From NCBI RefSeq assembly GCF_003347635.1, contig NZ_QDFY01000008.1, positions 62,001-126,000 of the forward strand: a stretch of DNA of 64,000 nucleotides, in the 5' to 3' direction. The stretch comes from Sphingosinicella terrae (GTDB lineage: Bacteria > Pseudomonadota > Alphaproteobacteria > Sphingomonadales > Sphingomonadaceae). The number at the start of each line of letters is the position of its first letter. Position 1 is the stretch's first letter. The position numbers and the translations under genes are program-made. The notes below the pieces were generated by a model. It did not search any database and was not told the DNA's origin. It saw nothing but the letters and a program-made list of their open reading frames with translations. This document shows positions 26,322-34,927 of this stretch, piece after piece.

Positions 26322-27512
26322 CTATACCCAGGGCACGCCCAGCCGCACGAAATGATCGATCCGCTCCTGCGCGATGCCCCATTTCGCCGGATCCACCTCG
26401 GCGAGGATGGCGTCGCCGAAGCGGCCGTCGCCGGCGACGGTGAGCTCGGTACGGGTGAACCTGCGCCGGCGGGTCGAGTAGAAGGCCAGCACCTTGGGGC
26501 GGGTCGCGCGGCGGCCGCCTTCGATGACGATTCCGAGCCGCTCCCTTCGCAGCTCGACGACCGTCCCGACCGGAAGCAGGCCGACGCTCAGCATGAAGGC
26601 GAAGAGGAGCTGCGGATCGAAATGGCCCTGCCATTGCCGCATGCGCGTGATCGCCTCGAGCGGAGTCCAGGCGTTCTTGTAGGGGCGGTTGGAGGTCAGG
26701 GCGTCGTAGACGTCGCAGATCGCGCCCATCCGGGCCGCCAGGCTGATCTCCTCGCCGTTCAGGCCATGGGGATAGCCGGTCCCATCCATTTTCTCGTGGT
26801 GATGCTGACACACGTCGAGGGCCACCGGCGGAATGCCCTCGACCTGGACGAGGAGGCGGTAGCCCTCAATCGAATGGGTCTTGGCCAGCGCATATTCCTC
26901 GTCGGTCAGCCGGCCCGGCTTGTTGAGCACCTCGTCGGGGATCTTCACCTTGCCGACATCGTGCAGCAGGCCCGCCGTTCCGAGCTTCGCCGCCGTCCGC
27001 TCGTCGAGCCCGATCTGGGCGGCGAGATTGACCATCAGCGCGCAGACCGCGACCGAATGAAGATAGGTATATTCATCCTTCGACTTGAGCCGCAGCACCC
27101 GGAGCAAGGCCCGGCGGTTATGCTCGATCTCGCTGGCGACCTCGGCCACGACCGAGAGGACGGCGCTGGATTCGACCGCCTTGCCGAGGCGGGCCGCATC
27201 GAACAGCTCGCGCACCTTTTCCTTGGAGCGGTTCACGACCTGGGTCGCAGCCTCAGTTCTCGGGTCGTGCGCCTCCGCTTGGGCCGGCCGCTTGCGCGAA
27301 GCCCCGGCTCCCGCTGCTGCCGGGATGTCGCTGCCCTTCGACGTATCGATCAGCAGCGTATCGATGCCGCTGCCGTGCACCGCCGCCAGCTCGCTCTCGC
27401 GCTGGATCAGGAATCCCCGCCTCCAGAACGGGTGGTCGAACCATGAGCCGTCGAAGGCATGGACGTACATGCCGAGCCGAAGCTGATCGCGTTGAATGCG
27501 CTTGAGTGCCAT
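26322..27512 (-). CDS. HD-GYP cyclic-di-GMP phosphodiesterase with DUF3391 N terminus
   Basis: 396 residues from the ATG at 27512 (MALKRIQRDQLRLGMYV); an ATG nine codons upstream is possible. The N-terminal DUF3391 domain (about 1-120) is followed by a linker and the HD-GYP domain (about 160-330). The latter shows metal ligands in LLHDVGKVKIPDEVLNKP, TH.IEGYRLL, VCQHHHEKMDGTGYPHG and GAICDVYDALTSNRPYK. All catalytic residues look intact, so it should hydrolyse c-di-GMP and so promote motility over biofilm. A C-terminal ~70-residue β-rich domain follows. No partner GGDEF gene lies nearby. Confidence 0.88.
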   Translation of the reverse strand: MALKRIQRDQLRLGMYVHAFDGSWFDHPFWRRGFLIQRESELAAVHGSGIDTLLIDTSKGSDIPAAAGAGASRKRPAQAEAHDPRTEAATQVVNRSKEKVRELFDAARLGKAVESSAVLSVVAEVASEIEHNRRALLRVLRLKSKDEYTYLHSVAVCALMVNLAAQIGLDERTAAKLGTAGLLHDVGKVKIPDEVLNKPGRLTDEEYALAKTHSIEGYRLLVQVEGIPPVALDVCQHHHEKMDGTGYPHGLNGEEISLAARMGAICDVYDALTSNRPYKNAWTPLEAITRMRQWQGHFDPQLLFAFMLSVGLLPVGTVVELRRERLGIVIEGGRRATRPKVLAFYSTRRRRFTRTELTVAGDGRFGDAILAEVDPAKWGIAQERIDHFVRLGVPWV

Positions 27513-27795
27513 GCCGCTGCTGCGCGTGCCCATCCGCATGAGCCCGAAGCCCGCTGCTCCATCGAGAAGGTGTCGAAGCCATTATAGAGGTGATTGGCGT
27601 CGCCGAGGTGCCATCGTGACGCGGCGCGTGCCGAATAAAATAATCGAAAATAGCGAGGCGCTGTCAGGACGGGCCGCGATGACACGACAGGCGTGAGAGA
27701 ATCCGGGGCGGCGCGACGCGGCAGTCCCCGCAAGGGCGGCCGACATATGCACGATCGGCTTGGCTCGGCCGCCCACTCCGCCTTAAGCGACCGCC

Positions 27796-28491
27796 ATGCC
27801 GATCAAGCTCATCCTGCTCGATGCCGACGACACGCTCTGGCACAATATGCGGCATTTCGAGGCGGCCGAGCAGGCCTTCGCCGACATGATCGCGCCCTTC
27901 GCGGAGGCGGGCATCGCGCGATCGACGCTGGCGGCCATGGAAGAGCGCAACCTCGAACTCTACGGCTACGGCGCCAAGAGCTTCACGCTCTCGATGATCG
28001 AGGCCGCGGTCGAGCTCGGCGGCGATGCCCTCCCCGTCGGCGGCATCCGCCAGATCCTGGAGGCCGGACGGGCGCTCCTCAGTCATCCGGTCGAGCTGCT
28101 CGAAGGCGTCGGCGACACGATCGAGGCGCTCGCCGGCCTGGGCGATCTCGTCCTCCTCACCAAGGGCGAACTGCTTCACCAGGAGGCGAAGCTCGCCGCC
28201 TCCGGGCTCGGCAGCTCTTTCGCGTCAGTCGAGATCGTCAGCGACAAGAGAGCGGACACCTTCCGAAGCCTGATCGCTCGCAGCGGCGTCGAGCCGCATC
28301 AGGCGATCATGGCCGGCGATTCGCTGCGTTCCGACATCGTCCCGGCTCTGCAGGCGGGCGCCTGGGCCGCCTTCGTGCCGCAGGCGCTCGCCTGGACCCA
28401 CGAACAGGCTGCGGAGCCGGTCGACCATGACCGCTACCGGCGGCTCCAGTCGCTCGCCGACCTGCCGGCGCTGATCGAGGAGATCGGCTGA
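27796..28491 (+). CDS. HAD-superfamily hydrolase
   Basis: 231 residues. Motif I is LLDADDTLWH (nucleophile and acid/base Asp near residues 9-11), motif II LLTKGE, motif III the Lys in VSDKRADTF, and motif IV IMAGDSLRSDIVPALQAG. The α-helical cap is inserted between motif I and II (about 15-85). The family dephosphorylates small metabolites or performs dehalogenation; the Asp-rich motif fits a phosphatase. Substrate unknown. It is a single gene, with no overlap with neighbours. Confidence 0.88.
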   Translation: MPIKLILLDADDTLWHNMRHFEAAEQAFADMIAPFAEAGIARSTLAAMEERNLELYGYGAKSFTLSMIEAAVELGGDALPVGGIRQILEAGRALLSHPVELLEGVGDTIEALAGLGDLVLLTKGELLHQEAKLAASGLGSSFASVEIVSDKRADTFRSLIARSGVEPHQAIMAGDSLRSDIVPALQAGAWAAFVPQALAWTHEQAAEPVDHDRYRRLQSLADLPALIEEIG

Positions 28492-28613
28492 AGGCACGGC
28501 CGGGGCGGCCCGAACTTCGAGCGTGACGAGGCGCTTTCCGCCGTCATCTGGCGAAGGTCGATGCCGAGCGCAGCGGCCGATCCGGCGGCCCGGACCGACC
28601 GCTGCTCACAAGC

Positions 28614-28982
28614 CTAGCGCAGCTGCAGGGTGCGAGGGTCGAAGCGGCGGATCTCGAAGGCGTCGGGGGCGCGGCGGATGATCACGACGCCGCGGGCGAA
28701 GTCGACGGCGACGACCTCGAGCGACTGGCCCGGATTGCGCGGGCCGCCTTCCTGATAATGGTTGAGCAGGATCGTGCTGACCACGCCGATGACGCTGTTG
28801 CCGGCGGTGGCGCGGCTCACCACGTCAGCGCGGGTGGCGTCGTCGAGCACGGCAAGCATGGCATATTCGAAGGCGGAAGGGGCGGACGACTGGCCCGCCT
28901 GGGCCGCGGCGGGCGCCGAGGTCGCGGCGAGGGCAAGAGCCGCCGGGGCGGCACTGGCGAAGGCGAGACGGATGAGCTTCAT
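28614..28982 (-). CDS. Exported protein of unknown function (122 aa)
   Basis: A signal peptide (MKLIRLAFASAAPAALALAA … ASAQA-type cleavage near residue 28) is followed by a small domain. That domain contains FEYAMLAVLDDATRADVVSRA, a Gly/Val-rich segment GNSVIGVVSTILLNHYQEGG and a β-rich C terminus (VVAVDFARGVVIIRRAPDAFEIRRF). The protein is periplasmic by prediction; family not recognised. The start has GGAAGGAAC upstream. It stands alone on the minus strand. Confidence 0.65.
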   Translation of the reverse strand: MKLIRLAFASAAPAALALAATSAPAAAQAGQSSAPSAFEYAMLAVLDDATRADVVSRATAGNSVIGVVSTILLNHYQEGGPRNPGQSLEVVAVDFARGVVIIRRAPDAFEIRRFDPRTLQLR

Positions 28983-29122
28983 CTGACGGTTCCTTCCTGC
29001 GGTCGAAGCGATCGGAGCCCGGGGGCGGCGAGCCCCTCTCTACCCTGCGCACCCGGGCCGCCCCATCGGTGGCAACCCCGATACGGCGCGGGAGATTCCC
29101 TGATCGGGCGGGGCAAGAAGCC

Positions 29123-29536
29123 TTAGAGGCCGTCCTGGTCAGGTGGAGGTGCCGGGACCGCCCGCCCCGCCGCGGCGGACCGCAAAGCTGCGAGGAAGGC
29201 GAAGGCGAACTGCAGGTGGACGACCAGGAAGATGCGGGCAAGCGCCCGGGCCTCGCCGCTGGCGACGCCCCAGACGTCGTTGGCCGCCACGGCAGCAAAG
29301 CCGACGAGATTGGCGATCAGGATCGCCCGCGCGCCCCTTGGCTCGGCATCGCGCGACAGCCAGTTCAGCACGGCGATACCGAGGAACGGTCCGCCGAGAA
29401 GCCGCAGCAGGGCGACGAGCTCGGGCGAGGCGTCGGCCGGAACCGCGCCGACGCCGAATTGGAGCGGCACCACCGTCAGCGCAAGGCCGATCGCGGCGAG
29501 ATACGCGGCGGAAAGGATGAAGAGCGTCCTGATCAC
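29123..29536 (-). CDS. Small multi-pass membrane protein of unknown function
   Basis: 137 residues from a GTG at 29536 with GAGGGAAG four bases upstream; a longer frame to 29611 has no site. There are four hydrophobic segments (about 3-22, 42-60, 70-90, 98-120) and a short Pro-rich tail. Sequence such as LLRLLGGPFLGIAVLNWLSRD and ILIANLVGFAAVAANDVWG is typical of small sphingomonad inner-membrane proteins, but no family function is known to me. It is divergent from the manganese catalase gene. Confidence 0.6.
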   Translation of the reverse strand: MIRTLFILSAAYLAAIGLALTVVPLQFGVGAVPADASPELVALLRLLGGPFLGIAVLNWLSRDAEPRGARAILIANLVGFAAVAANDVWGVASGEARALARIFLVVHLQFAFAFLAALRSAAAGRAVPAPPPDQDGL

Positions 29537-29742
29537 GAGCTTCCCTCTCGGTCGAACTTCGCCTCCTCGTCCGCCGAGGCGGCTTTGACGGTCTCGCCGG
29601 CTCGAGGCCACAAGCCGCTGAATCGGCTGTCTATCCTGCCGCGCCCGGCATTCGCCGCGATATCATGCGACGGACCCGTCACGATGGGAACGAAGGCACG
29701 CCCGCGGGCTTGTTGATCGGACCAACCCAGGAGCAAGCCCCC

Positions 29743-30729
29743 ATGTTCATGCACAACAAACGCCTGCAATATACCGTTCGCGTCTCGGAGCCGAACCCGA
29801 AACTCGCCTGCATGATGCTCGAGCAGTTCGGCGGCGCCGACGGCGAGCTGGCCGCGGCGATGCGCTATTTCACCCAGGGTCTCGCCGAGGAGGATCCCGG
29901 CCGCAAGGACATGCTGCTCGACATCGCCACCGAGGAACTGAGCCATCTCGAGGTGATCGGATCGATCGTGACCATGCTCAACAAGGGCGTCCGCGCCCAG
30001 CTCTCCGAGCAGCAGAAGGCCGAGGCCGAGCTCTACCAGATGGTCGGCACGAGCAGCACCAGCGTCAAGGAATCGATCCTGTTCGGCGGCGGCCCCGCGC
30101 TGATGGATTCGGCCGGCGTTCCCTGGACCGCCGCCTATGTCGACAGCCGGGGCGAACCGACGGTGGACCTGCGCTCCAACATCGCCGCCGAGAGCCGGGC
30201 GAAGATCGTCTACGAACGGCTGATCGGGATCACCGACGATCCCGGGATCAAGGAGGCGCTCGGATTCCTGATGACGCGCGAGATCGCGCATCAGAAATCG
30301 TTCGAGAAGGCGCTCCATTCGATCGAGAACAACTTCCCGCCGGGCAAGCTGCCGGGCGTCGATCCCTATACCGACATGTACGTCAACGCTTCGCAGGGCG
30401 AAGGCGACATGCAGGGCCCGTGGAACAGCGGCGAGCAATGGGACCGGATCGACGATCTCAACGAGGTGCTCCCCGCCGATACCGGCGGCGACGGCACGGC
30501 GAGCGTCAAGCTCGGCCCCGGGGACGGCGCGGCGATGGCCAAGATGGTGACGCGGCTCAAATCCGATCCGTCCAAGGATCCGATGACCGGATCGGATCTC
30601 GGCGCCGGCCCGGGCGCCGGGCGGACGACCAAGGGCGACATGGGCGCCTCCCAGGACATCCACCAGGCCACGCGCGATGCCGAGAAGGCGGCCAAGGCCG
30701 AACGGTCGGAGTCGGCCGATGCGCAATGA
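29743..30729 (+). CDS. Manganese catalase
   Basis: 328 residues of a dimanganese, non-heme catalase that turns hydrogen peroxide into water and oxygen. The four-helix bundle carries the metal ligands: Glu in GELAAAMRYFTQG, Glu/His in IATEELSHLEVIG, Glu in IAAESRAKIVYERL, and His in MTREIAHQKSFEKAL. The ATG at 29743 follows AGGAG; the open frame starts 26 codons earlier but without a site. The C-terminal ~70 residues are Gly/Asp/Lys-rich and look disordered (LGAGPGAGRTTKGDM). The next gene overlaps its 3' end. Confidence 0.92.
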   Translation: MFMHNKRLQYTVRVSEPNPKLACMMLEQFGGADGELAAAMRYFTQGLAEEDPGRKDMLLDIATEELSHLEVIGSIVTMLNKGVRAQLSEQQKAEAELYQMVGTSSTSVKESILFGGGPALMDSAGVPWTAAYVDSRGEPTVDLRSNIAAESRAKIVYERLIGITDDPGIKEALGFLMTREIAHQKSFEKALHSIENNFPPGKLPGVDPYTDMYVNASQGEGDMQGPWNSGEQWDRIDDLNEVLPADTGGDGTASVKLGPGDGAAMAKMVTRLKSDPSKDPMTGSDLGAGPGAGRTTKGDMGASQDIHQATRDAEKAAKAERSESADAQ

Positions 30730-30910
30730 CCGGATCGCCTGGGGCGGGGGCGCGCTACTGGTCGGCCTGGCGGCAGTCTATGGCCTGCCCAGGCTGGTGA
30801 GCCAGGGCCGCAAGGCCCTTCGCCGGGCGACCGGGACGACCTTCCGCAGCGGGGCCTCCGAACCCGGCGTGCGCGCGAGCGCCGACCCGGCGAGGGGCTT
30901 TCCCGCCTGA
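30719..30910 (+). CDS. Small single-span membrane protein overlapping the Mn-catalase gene
   Basis: 63 residues. The ATG at 30719 lies inside the last codons of the catalase gene in another frame (overlap of 11 bases). After MRND, a hydrophobic segment (about 8-24, WGGGALLVGLAAVYGLPRLV) is followed by a basic tail (QGRKALRRATGTTF). The overlap implies translational coupling with the catalase and a shared job in peroxide defence or localisation; this is inference. No family recognised. Confidence 0.55.
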   Translation: MRNDRIAWGGGALLVGLAAVYGLPRLVSQGRKALRRATGTTFRSGASEPGVRASADPARGFPA

Positions 30911-30992
30911 GCGGGCGCCGATCGGAAACGGCTTTCGCGGGATGGCGGGACTCACCCTCCCTCATCCCGCGAAAGAATTCGGGAAAGAATTC

Positions 30993-31080
30993 GGGGACGC
31001 AATACTTATTTCTCTCGCGAGTCTCCATTCGGCGATGCCCCGCCGGACCACTGGGAACGCGTAATTCGTATTACGTCCCC
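30993..31080. repeat. REP-like hairpin element, copy 1
   Basis: The left arm GGGGACGCAATACTTATTTC (30993-31012) and right arm GTAATTCGTATTACGTCCCC (31061-31080) are imperfect inverted repeats around ~48 bases. A second copy of both arms lies at 32575-32660 next to the intact transposase gene. A tandem 12-base repeat (AAAGAATTCGGG twice) abuts the left side. Confidence 0.65.
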
Positions 31081-31082
31081 GA

Positions 31083-31246
31083 TTTAAGGCGCGAGGCGCG
31101 GGGCTTGCGGCCGCGGCGGCCGGGCTTCAGGGCCCGCCTGACCCGGGTCTCGAGGCTCCGACGAACGCGTCGTCGCCGAGCGGGCGGCCGGTGCGCAGGT
31201 GCGACTCGATCGCCGCGACCGTCGCATCGTCCATGTCCCCGGCCTG
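31083..31246 (-). pseudogene. 3'-terminal remnant of a REP-associated transposase gene
   Basis: This minus-strand stretch is almost identical to the last ~50 codons of the intact transposase at 32658-33335 (MDDATVAAIESHLRTGRPLG … KPGRRGRKP). It differs by a few substitutions and a small indel that extends the C terminus. Identity stops abruptly at about 31246, where unrelated IS110-type sequence begins. The 5' three-quarters are missing, so it is a truncated duplicate. Confidence 0.8.
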
Positions 31247-32574
31247 GCGGCAAATTCGGGGACATGGCGTAATTGAGGTAGGCCCATCCTCCTGCTGATA
31301 CGAAGTCGGGTGTTGCAACCGCTTCAAGGAGGAGGATGGACCCGTGGTGCAGTTTTACGCTGGCTTGGATGTTTCCGACAAGAGCACGCACATCTGCCTG
31401 GTCGATGAGGCCGGGTCGGTCGTCTGGCGAGGGGTGTGTGCGAGCGATCCGCAGGTGCTGGCACAGGTTCTGAAGAAGCACTGTCCCGCCGTGGTCAGGG
31501 TGGTCCTCGAGACCGGCGCGCTTTCCTCCTTTCTCTATCATAGCCTCGTCGAGCGCGGCGTTCCGGCGGTGTGCATCTGCGCTCGCCATGCCAAGGGGGT
31601 GCTGTCGGCGCGGGTCAACAAGAGCGACCCGCACGATGCCGAGGGCCTGGCGCAGCTGTCGCGCACCGGCTGGTTCAGGGCGGTGCACATGAAGGACAGC
31701 GCCACCCATCTCGATCGGGCGTGACTCAAGGTGCGCGAGCAGCTGGTTCGCGCCCATGCGGCGATGAAGAACCAGCTGCGCGGCCTGCTGAAGCTGTTCG
31801 GCCTGAGGCTGGGCTCGGCCACGACGTCCGCCAAGCGCGCCGAGCGCCTTCAGGTTCTGCTCGCGCAAAGACCCGAGCTCGAGGCGCCGTTGGCGCCGCT
31901 CGTCGCCGCTCTCTCGGCGCTGGAGGCGCAGATCGCCGCGGCGACCCGCGAGCTCAAGCGGCGCACCGCCGCTGATCCGGTGTGCGCTCGCCTGATGACT
32001 GTGCCCGGGGTCGGTCCGGTCAACGCGATGACGTTCAAGGCCAGCGTCGAGGATCCGAGCCGCTTCGCTCGAGGGGCCGATGTCGGCGCCTTCGCCGGCC
32101 TGGTCCCCAGGCGACACCAGTCCGGTGAGCGCGACACCAAGGGGCGCATCTCCAAGGCCGGCGATCGGATGCTGCGCCGCAGCCTCTATGAGGCGGCCAA
32201 CAGCCTGCTCGCCCGGGTCAAGCGCGACTGCGCCTTGCGCCGATGGGGCCTGGAACTCGCCGCCACAAAGGGACCCAAGCGCGCACGCGTCGCCGTCGCA
32301 CGCAAGCTCGCCTTGCTCCTCCACACGCTCTGGCGAACCGAGACCGACTTCCGCTGGGCCTGATCCCAACGGCAAGCCGACCGGACGCCAAAGACGGATG
32401 ATCTCGTTTATTGTGTCGCAGCTTCGACTGCGTCGGGGACATCAGAGACATCCACACCCTTACGCCTGACCGCGATCATGAGGCACGGGTCAACCCAGGC
32501 TCCAAAGCCGACCCGTGACCTCGGAGACAACCATAGCCGTCGGTCACAACCCGGAGACGCAAAATCAATTAGAC
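31247..32574 (+). mobile_element. IS110-type insertion element (ends approximate)
   Basis: The segment begins where the truncated transposase copy ends (about 31246) and stops where the second REP-like element resumes (about 32575). It contains one IS110-family transposase reading frame plus ~100 and ~210 bases of flanks. IS110 elements lack clear terminal inverted repeats, and none is seen, so the ends are set only by loss of similarity to the repeated flanks. A small hairpin (CGCAG/CTGCG near 32420) lies in the 3' flank. Confidence 0.65.
31344..32363 (+). pseudogene. IS110-family transposase interrupted by an in-frame stop
   Basis: A single reading frame of 340 codons is broken only by a TGA at 31722-31724. 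The N-terminal RuvC-like DEDD domain shows YAGLDVSDKSTHICLVDE, VVLETGALSSFLYH and NKSDPHDAEGLAQLSRTGW. After the stop, in the same frame, the C-terminal Transposase_20 domain follows (LMTVPGVGPVNAMTFKASVE; GAFAGLVPRRHQSGERD). No length change is needed; one base change (for example CGA to TGA) explains it. Without readthrough the element should be immobile. Confidence 0.85.
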
Positions 32575-32576
32575 AA

Positions 32577-32660
32577 CGCAATACTTATTTCCCCAACGGC
32601 ATTCGGCGATCGCCGGCCGGACCGGCGGACGTGCGAAATTCGTATTGCGTCCCCGATTTA
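32577..32660. repeat. REP-like hairpin element, copy 2
   Basis: CGCAATACTTATTTCC (32577-32592) and GAAATTCGTATTGCGTCCCC (32635-32654) form an imperfect inverted repeat matching copy 1 at 30993-31080. The GGGGA that begins the left arm of copy 1 is replaced here, marking the IS110 junction. It abuts the stop codon of the intact transposase gene. Confidence 0.65.
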
Positions 32661-33335
32661 GGACGCGCGGGGCTTGCGGCCGCGGCGGCCGGGCTTCAGG
32701 GCCCGCCCGACCCGGGTCTCGAGACTCCCGACGAACGCGTCGTCGCCGAGCGGGCGGCCGGTGCGCAGGTGCGACTCGATCGCCGCGACCGTCGCATCGT
32801 CCATGTCCCCGGCCTCGAGGCCGTGCGCCAGCATCGCGCGCCAGTTGCGATACAGGCCCGACAAAGCGGCCAGATCGGTGAAGCCGTCGCTCCTGCCGGT
32901 GACGTGGGCGCGGGCGCTCGACCAGGGCCAGTCCTCGGCGCGGTCGACCAGGCCCGCGCGCACCGGATTGAGCTCGATATAGCGCACGGCCACCACGAGG
33001 TGGGCCGGGTCCATCGGATAGGAAGCGAAGCGGCCCTGAAACAGGTAGCCGGTCCAGCCCTTCGCGGCATTGACCCGCCGCGTATAGCGCCGGTGCGCCT
33101 CGGCGAGGGCGCCGCGCAGCCCGTCCTCGTCCTTGGGGGTCAGGACGAGGTGGACGTGATTGGTCATCAGGCACCAGGCGAGGCAGGCGACTTCGCGCTC
33201 GGCGCAGGCTCTCCCGACCAGGTCGAGATAGGCCTGCCGGTCGGCGTCGGAGAAGAAGATTGCCTGCGAGCGGTTGCCGCGCTGGGTGACGTGATGGGGC
33301 ACGTCGGGGATGACGACACGGGCGAGCCTGGCCAT
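32658..33335 (-). CDS. REP-associated tyrosine transposase (RAYT, Y1_Tnp domain)
   Basis: 225 residues. N-terminal MARLARVVIPDVPHHVTQRG is typical of RAYTs. The HUH motif is in CLMTNHVHLVLTP (about 55-67) and the catalytic Tyr in EAHRRYTRRVNAAKGW (about 85-100). It is followed by YLFQGRFASYPMD and YIELNPVRAGLV. A basic C-terminal tail (RALKPGRRGRKPRAS) follows. RAYTs nick and move or maintain REP palindromes; REP-like arms flank this gene on both sides (32577-32660 and 33367-33394). All catalytic residues look intact. Confidence 0.9.
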   Translation of the reverse strand: MARLARVVIPDVPHHVTQRGNRSQAIFFSDADRQAYLDLVGRACAEREVACLAWCLMTNHVHLVLTPKDEDGLRGALAEAHRRYTRRVNAAKGWTGYLFQGRFASYPMDPAHLVVAVRYIELNPVRAGLVDRAEDWPWSSARAHVTGRSDGFTDLAALSGLYRNWRAMLAHGLEAGDMDDATVAAIESHLRTGRPLGDDAFVGSLETRVGRALKPGRRGRKPRAS

Positions 33336-33366
33336 GGCCGTAGACTAGCCGCTCCCGCCTTGGGGA

Positions 33367-33394
33367 ACAAATTCATATTGCGTCCCCGAATTAG
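33367..33394. repeat. REP-like half-element, copy 3
   Basis: ACAAATTCATATTGCGTCCCC (33367-33387, ending …CGAATTAGG) is a direct repeat of the right arm at 32635-32662. The transposase gene is therefore bracketed by direct copies of the same arm. It overlaps the stop codon of the halogenase-like gene at 33391. Confidence 0.6.
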
Positions 33395-34890
33395 GGTATG
33401 GGGGACGGGCAATAAGCATCGAGGAAGTCCTGGTGCGCGGGCATCGCCGCGACGGCCTTGGCGATATTGGCCCTGAGGTCGCCCAGCGCCTGCTGGAGCT
33501 GCGCCGGCGTCATCAGCCGGGCGAGGCGGTGCCAGCTCTTCGGCTCGAGGCGCTGGCCGAGCATGACCTGGGTCCAGGAATCGATCCGGAACAGCTCCTC
33601 CGCATCCTGCCAGGCGAGGGCATTCTCGCGGAACAGGTCGATCCGCCGGGCGAGCGTGTCGGGGATCTCGATCTCGCGCATGCGCGGCCAGAAGTCGCCG
33701 TCGTCGCGCTGGTTGAGGCGATAATGGAGGATGATGAAGTCGCGAATGCCGATCAGCTCGCGCGCCGACAGCTCGTTGAAGCGCGCCGCGACGGCCTCGT
33801 TGACGCCGCCGAAAGGGAAGGACTGGATGAGCCGGGTCACCGCGATCATGATCAGGTGGATGCTGGTCGATTCCAGCGGCTCGATGAAGCCGCTCGCCAG
33901 CCCCAGCGCGACGCAGTTGCGGTCCCAGACCTTGCGCCGCCGGCCCGCCTTGAAGCGGATCAGCCGCGGCTCGGTCAGCATCTCGCCCTCCAGCCGCTCG
34001 CGCAGCAGCGCCTGGGCCTGATCCTCGCTCATATGCTCGCTGGCGAAGACGAGGCCGTTGCCGACCCGGTGCTGGAGCGGGATCCGCCACTGCCAGCCGG
34101 CCCGGTGGGCGATGGCGCGCGTATAGGGCATGGCGGGGCCGACCGCCTTCGTCTGGACCGCGATCGCGCTGTCGGTCGGAAGCCAGTGCCGCCAGTCCTC
34201 GAAGCTGGCCTTCAGCGTCTGCTCGATGAGCAGCCCGCGAAAGCCGGTGCAGTCGATGAACAGGTCGCCCTCGACCCGTTCGCCCGATTCCATTGCCAGC
34301 GCGCGGATGAATCCGGTTTCCGGATCCTGGTCGACGCCGGCGATCTTCCCTTCGATCCGGCGCACGCCCGCTTTTTCGGCGAGGCCGCGCAGATAGCGGG
34401 CATAGAGCGACGCCTCGAGATGATAGGCATAGTTGATCCGGCCGCCGGGCGCCTTGTCCGCGGTCGCGAACTTGTGCGCGCGCGCCGCCTCATGCTCGAA
34501 GCCATGCGCGCCGAAATCGCCGGCATGTCCCTGCGCCCGCGCCTCGAGCCACAGATGCTGGAAATCGCCCATCCAGGTGCCGCGGCCGACCGAGCCGAAA
34601 CTGTGGATGTAGCGGTCCCCGATCCGCCCCCAATCCTCGAACAGGATGCCGAGCTTGAAGGTGGAGCGGGTGGCACAGACGAAGTCGCGCTCGTCGATGC
34701 CGATCAACCGATGGAAGCTGTGGGTCGTCGGAATGGTCGATTCGCCGACGCCGACGGTGCCGATCTCCTCGGATTCGACGAGGGTGATGTCGAGGAAGGG
34801 CCCGAGCTGACGGCTGAGCGCCGTCGCCGCGATCCACCCCGCGGTGCCGCCGCCGGCAATGACAACCTTCCTCACCTGATGGCCGTCCAA
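33391..34890 (-). CDS. Flavin-dependent tryptophan-halogenase family protein
   Basis: 499 residues. FAD-binding GGGTAGW at the N terminus is followed by GVGESTIP near 50, the family lysine in ATRSTFKLGILFEDW near 78, the WQWRIPLQ motif near 270 and the LGLASGFIEPLEST block near 345. These are the halogenase landmarks. In this cluster type the natural substrate is unknown and halogenation is unproven. The frame opens with TTG at 34890 just after GGGGAGGGAGAT; a GTG at 34875 (VRKVVIAGGG) is the alternative start. It is the last gene of the receptor / SapC / cupin / halogenase cluster, and its stop abuts a REP-like repeat. Confidence 0.85.
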   Translation of the reverse strand: MDGHQVRKVVIAGGGTAGWIAATALSRQLGPFLDITLVESEEIGTVGVGESTIPTTHSFHRLIGIDERDFVCATRSTFKLGILFEDWGRIGDRYIHSFGSVGRGTWMGDFQHLWLEARAQGHAGDFGAHGFEHEAARAHKFATADKAPGGRINYAYHLEASLYARYLRGLAEKAGVRRIEGKIAGVDQDPETGFIRALAMESGERVEGDLFIDCTGFRGLLIEQTLKASFEDWRHWLPTDSAIAVQTKAVGPAMPYTRAIAHRAGWQWRIPLQHRVGNGLVFASEHMSEDQAQALLRERLEGEMLTEPRLIRFKAGRRRKVWDRNCVALGLASGFIEPLESTSIHLIMIAVTRLIQSFPFGGVNEAVAARFNELSARELIGIRDFIILHYRLNQRDDGDFWPRMREIEIPDTLARRIDLFRENALAWQDAEELFRIDSWTQVMLGQRLEPKSWHRLARLMTPAQLQQALGDLRANIAKAVAAMPAHQDFLDAYCPSPIP

Positions 34891-34927
34891 ATCTCCCTCC
34901 CCTCGTCGCGCAGGCGTGGCGCTTCCC

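Noticed and set aside
27580-27600. TATAAT-like box on the minus strand upstream of the HD-GYP gene
   Set aside because: No acceptable -35 hexamer lies at 16-18 bases, so it was not called a promoter.
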